From DASYKT01 sp035995185 (GTDB lineage Bacteria; Acidobacteriota; Blastocatellia; Pyrinomonadales; Pyrinomonadaceae), in the NCBI GenBank assembly GCA_035995185.1, contig DASYKT010000031.1, forward strand, positions 310,001 through 374,000: a stretch of DNA of 64,000 nucleotides, given 5' to 3'. The translations under genes and the position numbers were made by a program. Numbering within the stretch: position 1 is the stretch's first letter; each line of letters opens with the position of its first letter. This document shows positions 51,337 to 59,002 of this stretch, in pieces. The notes under the pieces were generated by a model that saw only the letters and a list, made by a program, of their open reading frames with translations, searched no databases and had not been told where the DNA came from.

Positions 51337-52206
51337 TCAGGTCATTCTTAAGAACTCCTCTTGCGAATTGAGTGCCTTTTTTGCTTCCGCTAAAAAAAGC
51401 AGCATCATAAAATCATGAAACGCATCGGGGTATTCTTCGTACACTACGTCGACACCGGACTCACGGCATTTTGCATAAAACTTGCGGCAGTCAGACAGCA
51501 GCAGGTCAGCCGTGCCCATCTGAATAAGCAAAGGCGGCAGGCCGGAAAGATCGGCAAATATCGGCGAGATGAGCGGGTCCTTTGCATCGGCCGTGGCGGC
51601 AGTGCCCAGGTGTTCGCGCGCGGCGGTCGATAATCTTTTAAAGGTCATCATCGGATCGTTGCGCTCGTCTGCCCTGGTTTCGGGATTTTCCATGGTAAGG
51701 TCCATCCACGGTGACATCAGGATCATTTTCTTCGGCTGCCGCCCACCGGCACTTTTAAGTTTGAGGGCCGCGGAAACCGCCATCGTCGCGCCGGAACTAT
51801 CGCCGAGAAAAAACCAGTTTTGCGGCAGCGCACCTTTTTCTATTACTTCTAAAATGTCACTGAGGCCATGCGGGTGAGGATAAATCGGGGCCATCCGGTA
51901 ATCTACCATCAGCGCGGCCATCTGCGTTTTTTTGCTGATCGCCGCGATGTAATCCCAATGCTCTTTTACCGGCCCGAAATAAAACGCGCCGCCGTGCAGA
52001 TAAACCAAAACACCGTTCTTTGCGTTAGCTTCATCTATCCAGACCACTTTAACGCTGCCGATCCCGGCCGCACGGCATCTTTTCGCCAGCTTTCGCGGCG
52101 GATCAGGCAAGCTCAGCTTTTTCTGCGTCTTTAAGCTATCGAGCTCGTCTTCCTTGCGGTAGACCGCCCGCGCGTAAAGTTTCGCAATTGTCATTAGAAG
52201 TCCCAT
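51337..52206 (-). CDS. Alpha/beta hydrolase, hormone-sensitive-lipase type
   Basis: The 289 residues have the HSL-family oxyanion motif HGGAFYFG (about 90-97), the nucleophile elbow GDSSGA (about 151-156), the acid in ADLLLSD near 244 and the histidine in DAFHDF near 267. Such enzymes hydrolyse esters of short to medium acyl chains. There is an N-terminal hydrophobic stretch but no clear signal peptide. It is divergent from pgi with hairpin copy H in between. The natural substrate is unknown. Confidence 0.88.
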   Translation of the reverse strand: MGLLMTIAKLYARAVYRKEDELDSLKTQKKLSLPDPPRKLAKRCRAAGIGSVKVVWIDEANAKNGVLVYLHGGAFYFGPVKEHWDYIAAISKKTQMAALMVDYRMAPIYPHPHGLSDILEVIEKGALPQNWFFLGDSSGATMAVSAALKLKSAGGRQPKKMILMSPWMDLTMENPETRADERNDPMMTFKRLSTAAREHLGTAATADAKDPLISPIFADLSGLPPLLIQMGTADLLLSDCRKFYAKCRESGVDVVYEEYPDAFHDFMMLLFLAEAKKALNSQEEFLRMT

Positions 52207-52215
52207 ATTGGATCT

Positions 52216-52312
52216 TTTTCGTGTAGGTTCGTGGTTCCGGTCTTTGATCGTTGTTACCCATGTTTTTAAGAAGTAACCACGAAATCACACCAAACAGCAC
52301 GAACAAAACCTG
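52216..52312. repeat. CACGAAA-type microrepeat hairpin, copy H
   Basis: The left arm ttttcgtgtaggttcgtggt t faces right arm gtaaccacgaaatcacacca plus aacagcacgaaca. The arms are less regular than in the other copies. It lies in the divergent region between the hydrolase and pgi genes. Confidence 0.55.
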
Positions 52313-52361
52313 TTCATTTTATTAAAACCCGCTTGTTTATGATAATCTGCACTACAAAAAT

Positions 52362-54062
52362 ATGTTGGATCAAATTAGTTATTCGCTGCCGGACGAAATT
52401 GGAGTCATAGTACGCCAAAAAATCGAAGAATGGCGGGCAGAAAATAAGATCTCCCGTCTCTGGGCAAAGGATGCCTCACTGTGGACGAACACCGACGAAG
52501 CCAAATGGCTGGGGTGGCTGGGCATTGTCGATAAAGAATTAAACGACCTGCAAAAATATCGCGACTTTGCCGAAGAGGTAAAAGAGTTTAAGGACATTGT
52601 CCTGCTTGGAATGGGCGGTTCGTCGCTCTGCCCGGAGGTGCTGGCGATAACTTTCCGCGCAGGCAATTTTCACGTGCTCGATTCGACGGTCCCGGCGCAG
52701 GTAAAAGCAGTTGAAGACAAGATCGATCTGGCTAAAACGCTTTTCATTGTGGCCAGTAAATCCGGCTCGACGCTGGAGCCGAACTGCTTCAAACAATATT
52801 TTTTCGGGCGCGTCGCCGAAACCGTGGGTGCGGAAAATGCGGGAAAACAATTTGTCGCCATCACCGATCCCGGTTCAAAAATGCAGCAGGTCGCGGAGAG
52901 CGACGGTTTCCGGCGAATATTTTTTGGCGATCCCGAAATAGGCGGGCGCTTTTCCGCCCTGTCGGTTTTCGGAATGACGGCGGCGGCGGGAATGAGATTG
53001 AGTGTGGAACGTTTTCTGCAAAACGCGCGGGAAATGGCCGAAGCCTGCCAGGGGCAAGACCCGGAAGAAAATCCGGGCGCCGTTTTGGGGCTCATTCTAG
53101 GTGTTTGCCAGCAGAACGGCCGCGACAAACTTACCGTTTTTACATCGCCGGAGATCTACGATCTAGGCGCGTGGATGGAACAGCTCGTCGCGGAATCAAC
53201 CGGTAAAAATGGCGTCTCAATTATTCCCATCGACCGCGAACCGGTCCAGATGCCGGAGCATTACGGCAGTGACCGGGTATTTGTGCATCTGAAATTAAAA
53301 AATGAGCGCGCCGATGAAAGCACTCTGCAGGCGCTCGGCCAGCTTGAAAGATCGGGCCATCCTTTTATTACGATCGAGATCGGAGACACGATAAATCTGG
53401 GGCAGGAATTTTTCCGCTGGGAATTTGCCACGGCGGTGGCGGGTTCGGTAATGGGCATCAATCCTTTCGATCAGCCCGATGTGGAATCGGCCAAGATCGA
53501 AGCGCGAAAGATCACGGATGAATACGAGCGAACCGGGACGCTGCCACTGGAAACGCCTTTTTTTGCGGCGGACGGCCTACAGCTTTTTTCCGGCGACAAA
53601 TACGCGGGGCAGTTAAATGACGCCGTCGGAGATGAAAAAACTCTGCGGCGATATTTAACGGAACATATTTCCCGGGCAGGCAAGAACGATTATTTCGCGC
53701 TGCTCGGTTATGTGGAGATGAACGACGAAAATTCCCGGCTGCTGCAAGAGCTTCGCGAGAAAATTCTTGGCTTAAATCACGCTGCGTCGTGCCTCGGCTT
53801 CGGGCCGCGTTTTTTGCATTCAACCGGGCAGGCCTACAAGGGCGGCGCAAACAACGGCGTATTTTTGCAGATAACTTCGGACGATGAATTCGATCTGCCG
53901 GTGCCCGGACAATCCTACACTTTCGGCGTGGTCAAAGCCGCCCAGGCCCGCGGCGATTTCCAAGTGCTGCTCGATAGAGACCGGCGCGCGCTGCGGGTGC
54001 ACCTGGGTGCGAATGTAAGCGAGGGATTGAATCATTTGGCAAGTCTGCTGGCTGAAGTTTAA
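52362..54062 (+). CDS. pgi: Glucose-6-phosphate isomerase
   Basis: It interconverts glucose 6-phosphate and fructose 6-phosphate. The 566 residues carry VLLGMGGSSLCPEV (about 85-98), the phosphate loop SKSGSTLEPN (about 134-143) and GGRFSALSVFGMTAAA. The sequence resembles the isomerase half of bacterial transaldolase-isomerase fusions, but here it stands alone with no transaldolase part. Catalytic residues beyond these motifs I cannot place with certainty. Its ATG follows a weak ribosome site. An imperfect inverted repeat begins right at the stop codon. Confidence 0.92.
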   Translation: MLDQISYSLPDEIGVIVRQKIEEWRAENKISRLWAKDASLWTNTDEAKWLGWLGIVDKELNDLQKYRDFAEEVKEFKDIVLLGMGGSSLCPEVLAITFRAGNFHVLDSTVPAQVKAVEDKIDLAKTLFIVASKSGSTLEPNCFKQYFFGRVAETVGAENAGKQFVAITDPGSKMQQVAESDGFRRIFFGDPEIGGRFSALSVFGMTAAAGMRLSVERFLQNAREMAEACQGQDPEENPGAVLGLILGVCQQNGRDKLTVFTSPEIYDLGAWMEQLVAESTGKNGVSIIPIDREPVQMPEHYGSDRVFVHLKLKNERADESTLQALGQLERSGHPFITIEIGDTINLGQEFFRWEFATAVAGSVMGINPFDQPDVESAKIEARKITDEYERTGTLPLETPFFAADGLQLFSGDKYAGQLNDAVGDEKTLRRYLTEHISRAGKNDYFALLGYVEMNDENSRLLQELREKILGLNHAASCLGFGPRFLHSTGQAYKGGANNGVFLQITSDDEFDLPVPGQSYTFGVVKAAQARGDFQVLLDRDRRALRVHLGANVSEGLNHLASLLAEV

Positions 54063-54168
54063 GAGCGGGTGCAAGCAACCCTTCCCAACCTGAGAGATGT
54101 TCGGCTTGAAAGGTAGGTATAGAATCTAAATAAATTTGCAGTCCGGAAGGGCCGCTTGCGCCCGCTCT
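54062..54168. repeat. Inverted repeat after pgi
   Basis: agagcgggtgcaagcaaccc plus ttcc (54062-54085) pairs with ggaagggccgcttgcgcccg plus ctct (54145-54168), 24-bp arms with three mismatches. It starts at the last base of the pgi stop codon and could serve as its terminator, though no T run follows. Confidence 0.6.
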
Positions 54169-54239
54169 GACGAATTATCCGTGTACTATTTCGAACGCTT
54201 TGCGTACGTGCAGGCAAGTTGCCTTCGTTCCAGGTAGAG

Positions 54240-55736
54240 ATGACTGAAAATAACAAAAAACTTGTCCGCGGCTTAAGCCTGCTCGATGCGACGATGATCG
54301 TGGTCGGTTCGATGATCGGCAGCGGCATTTTTATCACGTCGGCGGAGTCGGCGCGGCTGGTGGGTTCGCCGGGCTGGCTGATAATGGCGTGGGCGCTGGC
54401 GGGTTTGATGACGATCAGCGGAGCGCTCTGCCTGGCCGAAGTCGCCGCGATGATGCCGCGCGCCGGCGGCCCATATATTTTCCTGCGCGAAGCCTATAGC
54501 CCGGCGATCGGATTTCTTTTTGGCTGGGCGCAATTTCTGGTGGTGCAGACCGGAACGATCGCGGCGGTCGCGGTCGCCTTTGCGAATTTCACTGGAGTGA
54601 TTTTCCCCGCGATCTCCGGCAGCAATTATGTCATCTCGCCCATCGTTTTCGGCTATTACGCGGTCAGCCTTTCGACGCAGCAAGTACTAGCGATGCTGGT
54701 CATCATCATCCTGACCTGTGTTAACACTCGCGGGCTGCAAACGGGAAAAAAAGTACAAAATATTTTCACCTTTACCAAAACCGCCGCGCTGCTGGCCTTG
54801 GTAATACTGGGGCTGACGATCGGTTGGAACGCGAATAGCGCCGCAGCGGTTTCGGACTGGTGGAATCCCACGGCAAACGGCTGGAATCTGGAAGCGATCC
54901 AGCCCGCGGCGATGATGGCGGGCACGCTCGCATTTTGGATGGTGCTGGGCCGCGCGATGACCGGGCCGCTCTTTTCTCAATCGGCGTGGAACAACGTCAC
55001 TTTTACCGCCGGCGAGGTCGAAGACCCGGGGCGCAACTTGCCGCGCGCGCTGCTGATCGGCTGCCTGATCGTGGTCGCGCTTTATATCACCGCCAACCTG
55101 GCGTATGTCGTGACGCTGCCGCTTGCGGAAATTCAAAACGCGCCGAACAACCGCGTCGGCACGGCGCTGATGCAGCATATTTTCGGGCCGGCGGGCGCGT
55201 GGATAATGGCGCTGGCGATAATGATCTCGACCTTTGGCTGCAACAATGGATTGATACTTGCCGGCGCGCGCGTTTATTACGCGATGGCGCGTGACGGTTT
55301 ATTTTTCAAACGCCTGGCCGGCACCAACAGCCGCAGCGTGCCGGCGATGGCGCTGATCGCGCAATGCGTCTGGGCGTGTATTTTGGTGCTGCCCCGGACG
55401 GTCACCTATGGCGCGGATAACGCACCGATATTCGGTAATGTTTACACGCAGCTTTTGGAATACATCGTTTCGGTAGAGCTCGTCTTCGGCGCGCTGGCGG
55501 TGCTGGCGGTTATCGTGCTGCGTTTTCGCAAACCTGAGCTGGAGCGGCCTTACCGGACGTGGGGATATCCGGTAATTCCGATCGTCTTTTTGGTGTTATC
55601 GGCGCTGCTGGTGATAAACCTGGCCTTTCTGGCGCCGGGCACGTCGGGCATCGGTTATTTGATCGCGCTGACCGGCATTCCGATCTACTTTATCTGGCGC
55701 AGCCGTGCCGCAAAAGAAATACCGGAACAAGATTAA
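54240..55736 (+). CDS. Amino acid permease (APC family)
   Basis: From ATG 54240 (Shine-Dalgarno aggtagag) the protein has 498 residues and about twelve membrane helices. The first helix has the broken-helix GSMIGSGIFIT motif (about 24-34) of the APC superfamily, and GGPYIFLREAYSPAIGFLFGW follows in TM3. The layout resembles LAT/YfnA-type transporters of amino acids. Its substrate is unknown. The stop overlaps the convergent DKNYY gene by 4 nt. Confidence 0.9.
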   Translation: MTENNKKLVRGLSLLDATMIVVGSMIGSGIFITSAESARLVGSPGWLIMAWALAGLMTISGALCLAEVAAMMPRAGGPYIFLREAYSPAIGFLFGWAQFLVVQTGTIAAVAVAFANFTGVIFPAISGSNYVISPIVFGYYAVSLSTQQVLAMLVIIILTCVNTRGLQTGKKVQNIFTFTKTAALLALVILGLTIGWNANSAAAVSDWWNPTANGWNLEAIQPAAMMAGTLAFWMVLGRAMTGPLFSQSAWNNVTFTAGEVEDPGRNLPRALLIGCLIVVALYITANLAYVVTLPLAEIQNAPNNRVGTALMQHIFGPAGAWIMALAIMISTFGCNNGLILAGARVYYAMARDGLFFKRLAGTNSRSVPAMALIAQCVWACILVLPRTVTYGADNAPIFGNVYTQLLEYIVSVELVFGALAVLAVIVLRFRKPELERPYRTWGYPVIPIVFLVLSALLVINLAFLAPGTSGIGYLIALTGIPIYFIWRSRAAKEIPEQD

Positions 55737-56860
55737 TTTGTTTTGTGCGGGCCGCGATTGGTGCCGAAATTGTAATCGTTATCTTTATCTCTCGCATCGA
55801 CACCGTCGCCGCCGGCGAGTTCAAAACTGGCGGGATCGGCACCATCGACCGTACTTAATTCGGTCATATCGCAGCTAACTTCAAAATAGACATTGTTTTT
55901 GTCTTTAGCGTAGCTGGGGTTCAGCCCCGAAAAAGTTTTGACATCGACGTTCTTAACTTTTTGGCCGCAGCGAAAGACCGTGCGGCTGTCTTTGGCATAA
56001 GCAGCCCATCCCTCATTCGGATACACGATAAAATTTGCCGGATCGTCGCTTATCTTATCCATTTGCCAATAGACGTGTTTGCTGTCCCGGGAATATTTTG
56101 ATGTCAGTGCCTGAAAATTCTCGGCGTCGTCGCTCACTCTCTTTGAGTGGTAAAAAATATTCTTCCCGTCGCGATGGAAATCGCCGTCAATTACCTTGTG
56201 CGTCGCCGCGTCACAGCCTTCGACCTTCTGACCATTATAAAACACGTTATTCTTGTCCCCGGCGTAAACTTCGTTGAATTGCGGCCAAACGTGAAAGGTC
56301 TGCGGGTCGGCGCCTTCGACCAGAGAGTCCGGCAGATATACATGCCCCCGGTCGCGAAAATAATCGCCCTGGTCGATCCGTTCAAAAGTCGCTGCATCAA
56401 CCGTTTCCGGCAAAAATTCCACGCCTCCGCTAAAGACCTTTTTTCCATCGGTCGAAAAAGTAACCTTTTCCAGATTCGCGATTATTTTAAAAGTTTGCGG
56501 CGAGTCGCTGAGTGTTTCCGTCCCGATAAATACGTGCGCGTTATCAGCTGCGTAGGGCTTTTCCAGCAGATGAAATGTTGCGCCGTCGCTGTCCGGAATG
56601 AGAATGCCGTCCAGATACGCATGCTTTTTGTCTTTCCCGTACCCGTCTTTCAAGCTGGTAAATGTATCCGCATCGGCTTCCGCGATCTCCCAGGAACGCT
56701 TTGAGCCTAAACCCTCGAGACCGCTGTGATATGTAACCTTGCCGTCTTTAACGACATAGCCGCCGAAATTATCTTTCAGGCCCTCGTCTATAAAACCGCA
56801 ACCGCAGACGAGGATCAACAAAATGATTACCGGCAAGATCTTATCCAGATAATTTCGCAT
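55733..56860 (-). CDS. DKNYY-repeat lipoprotein
   Basis: From ATG 56860 the protein has 375 residues and begins with a lipoprotein-type signal (ILLILVCGC). The body is about nine copies of a 35-50-residue unit with core pattern YxKDKNxVYxxGxxV (for example DYFRDRGHVYLPD, VYAGDKNNVFYNGQKV, KYSRDSKHVYWQMDKI), the DKNYY family repeat. The repeats probably build a beta-propeller- or solenoid-like surface for binding; the role is unknown. The first ATG at 56905 would weaken the lipobox geometry. It is convergent with the permease. Confidence 0.8.
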   Translation of the reverse strand: MRNYLDKILPVIILLILVCGCGFIDEGLKDNFGGYVVKDGKVTYHSGLEGLGSKRSWEIAEADADTFTSLKDGYGKDKKHAYLDGILIPDSDGATFHLLEKPYAADNAHVFIGTETLSDSPQTFKIIANLEKVTFSTDGKKVFSGGVEFLPETVDAATFERIDQGDYFRDRGHVYLPDSLVEGADPQTFHVWPQFNEVYAGDKNNVFYNGQKVEGCDAATHKVIDGDFHRDGKNIFYHSKRVSDDAENFQALTSKYSRDSKHVYWQMDKISDDPANFIVYPNEGWAAYAKDSRTVFRCGQKVKNVDVKTFSGLNPSYAKDKNNVYFEVSCDMTELSTVDGADPASFELAGGDGVDARDKDNDYNFGTNRGPHKTN

Positions 56861-56891
56861 ATCTTTAGTAAGAATTATATACCTGAACAGC

Positions 56892-56925
56892 AAAAAGGCG
56901 TTCAATTAAAAGAACGCCTTTTTTA
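56892..56925 (-). terminator. Intrinsic terminator
   Basis: aaaaggcgttc and gaacgcctttttt pair around a short AT loop; the T run works in both directions. On the minus strand it ends transcription of the gene at 57090-58160 ahead of the DKNYY gene. Confidence 0.75.
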
Positions 56926-57089
56926 GCTAAAGAGGAGCAGCTCCGCAGGTGCTCAGGATTTTACTTTTATCTTCTTTTTCTTCTGCGCAGCATCTTTGGT
57001 CAGGGTGACGATCTGCCCGTATTGGTCCTCATCACCGCGTTTCATATTTTCCATGTCGAGCTGCGAGTAATTATTGCGGATCTCGACCA

Positions 57090-58160
57090 TCAGAAAACTG
57101 CGGCGCAGAGAATTGCTGTCGTGCGACGAATGGCTGCGATATTTGGTTCAACGAACGGCGCCGCGTCAGGAAGAGGAAACTTCAGCAGCGCGGAAGTTCT
57201 CAGCCGGGAAAATCCCAGCGCTTTCTTGTCGGCCGTAGTAGGAACGATCATATCGGGGCCGGGAAGGTAGGCTTTATATTTTCGGCCGACCTCTTCGAGC
57301 GCGGCCTTTACCTTTTCGAGCCTGGCGGGCACGACGGCGGTGCGGCGAAGAAAATAATGCGGGTAGATGCTGAGACATTTTTTATGCGCCCCGATCTGCG
57401 CGCGGATCAGCTCAAGCAGGTAAGAGCGGGCCGGATCGGCCGCCGCGCCGGAAAGATCGATCTGCCGGAAATACTTCCCTTTTCTTTTATCCGTCCAGCT
57501 CACGTCCACGCTGCCACCACGGGGCGTGTAACCGGCGAGGAACGGGTTCGGTTCGCGGCCAAGCCCGTCGTGCAAAAACCGGCCGGCAAAAACTATCCCG
57601 TCCTGGAGGCACATAAACGCCGCGACCGGATCGAGCGGAGGTCCGTCCGGCACGGTACCGAAAAAGCCGTGGCCAATGGGCGTTTTGAAAGGCGTGTAAT
57701 TGTCCGGTGAAAGATGATCGGGCCGGCCGTGGTGCCGGTGCGCCCAACTGTCCTGCTGGTAGTGAAAAAATACCCCGAAACGGACCAGCTTTTTGTACTG
57801 ATCGGTCTCTTGCAGAGCTTGCCGAAAAAGCTCGTCCCGTCGGGCGATGATACCGGCGGCGCGCATTTTGCCTCCGCGGTCAAAAGCGTGCCATAGCCAT
57901 TGCTGCTTCGGACGCGGAATAATGACAAGAACGTTCGCTATCGTGTGGGTCGAATCGTCCATTCCCTGATCTGCCGCGGCTATTACCAAAGCCTCTTGCG
58001 GAGTAAAGCCGACCGACCGGCACAATACATACGTCATTTGAAAGTGAGTGTCTTCGTCATAGGCGGAAGCGGCCGTTGAAAACACAAATATCGCGAGGGC
58101 CACCGTAAGAAGCCGGCAAAGCGAGAAAACTGAATTTTTTGTGGATTTTATTATTTTCAT
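57090..58160 (-). CDS. Secreted DUF6765-like protein, possibly frameshifted at the C-terminus
   Basis: The 356 residues have a signal peptide (1-33, SAYDEDTH) and His/Asp-rich motifs (DEDTHFQMTY, DQGMDDSTHT, FHYQQDSWAHRHHG) like the zinc-dependent phospholipase C/S1-P1 nuclease fold; the look fits DUF6765. The frame stops at 57090 in AILCAAVF, a poor C-terminus. Shifting frame in the last about 70 nt opens a coherent continuation (HDSNSLRRSFLMVEIRNNYS..., ending in a Lys-rich tail) to a stop at 56953-56955. So a one-base change in this genome, or a sequencing error, may have truncated the protein. The enzyme activity is only inferred. Confidence 0.65.
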   Translation of the reverse strand: MKIIKSTKNSVFSLCRLLTVALAIFVFSTAASAYDEDTHFQMTYVLCRSVGFTPQEALVIAAADQGMDDSTHTIANVLVIIPRPKQQWLWHAFDRGGKMRAAGIIARRDELFRQALQETDQYKKLVRFGVFFHYQQDSWAHRHHGRPDHLSPDNYTPFKTPIGHGFFGTVPDGPPLDPVAAFMCLQDGIVFAGRFLHDGLGREPNPFLAGYTPRGGSVDVSWTDKRKGKYFRQIDLSGAAADPARSYLLELIRAQIGAHKKCLSIYPHYFLRRTAVVPARLEKVKAALEEVGRKYKAYLPGPDMIVPTTADKKALGFSRLRTSALLKFPLPDAAPFVEPNIAAIRRTTAILCAAVF

Positions 58161-58192
58161 TTTTACCGGATCTTCTATGAGCGGTCCACGAA

Positions 58193-58849
58193 TTAAGTGT
58201 CGCTGACCGTCCAGATCCCGTTCGCATTATAGGTTGCGGTAAAATTTGTCTGCCCGCCCGTCCCGTCGCATAGCGCCGCCCTGGCCGACTCCGTTTCGAA
58301 ATCGATCACCGTGGTGGCGGAATAATTTCCCGTTGATACATAGAATCTGACGACCGGCTGCACGTCGATGATCTGATCGGGGCTGACCGTCACAAAACTC
58401 GAAAGAATTATTTTTCCCCCGACATTTAATGCGGGGCCCGCGTTATATGAAAATGCCGATGACGGGGTAAAGACCGGCGTAAAGATGCGGAACGCGCCCT
58501 CCTCTAATCCCTCGCCATTTGCTGCGTCGGACAAGGTCAGCCCATCGGCCACCGACATCGTGGTCGTATCGCTCTCATTCCCGGTCGAACAAAGATCGAT
58601 CGGGACGGAGGCATTAGGCGTCAGGTTAGCCTGCCCGAGTTTTACCGGCTCCAGTTGCGGCTGCACGCCCGCGTAATATTGCGCGGGCAAAGAAAGCGAT
58701 AGCTGCATCTGCGTTGATAACGGCATGCTAAAGATGCTATTCGAATAAACTTTCGAACCTTCGGAGTATATGGCGGGCTGCTGGAAAATATAAAACGTTT
58801 GCGGATTCGGGCTATTATTGATGACTTTTATTGTGTATGTAGTTGGCAT
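58193..58849 (-). CDS. Hypothetical protein, no signal peptide
   Basis: From ATG 58849 (Shine-Dalgarno gaggaaac) the protein has 218 residues beginning MPTTYTIKVINNSPNPQTFYIFQQP, a beta-strand-rich opening. The rest is Ser/Thr/Gly-rich with few charged residues and two cysteines (DLCS and ALCDG), like an extracellular or coat-type beta-sandwich. There is no signal peptide or membrane helix; the longer frame to 58903 adds non-coding-looking sequence. I do not recognise the family. It lies just downstream of the Tes-like gene in the same direction with a 153-nt gap. Confidence 0.6.
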   Translation of the reverse strand: MPTTYTIKVINNSPNPQTFYIFQQPAIYSEGSKVYSNSIFSMPLSTQMQLSLSLPAQYYAGVQPQLEPVKLGQANLTPNASVPIDLCSTGNESDTTTMSVADGLTLSDAANGEGLEEGAFRIFTPVFTPSSAFSYNAGPALNVGGKIILSSFVTVSPDQIIDVQPVVRFYVSTGNYSATTVIDFETESARAALCDGTGGQTNFTATYNANGIWTVSDT

Positions 58850-59002
58850 AGTTTCCTCATTGTCGGTGCGGGCGGGTGACAAATTGTCCGCACACAAAAA
58901 CACCGGAATTCTTTCTCATAAAATGAATTCCTGCGAAAAGATAATTTAGTGATACTTAAAACTTTTTCCGGGGCTCAGCGGCAATTTTTAAAGTAGGAGT
59001 TT

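Noticed and set aside
52362..54062. Transaldolase/glucose-6-phosphate isomerase fusion
   Set aside because: Only the isomerase half is present; there is no transaldolase motif and no truncated partner upstream.
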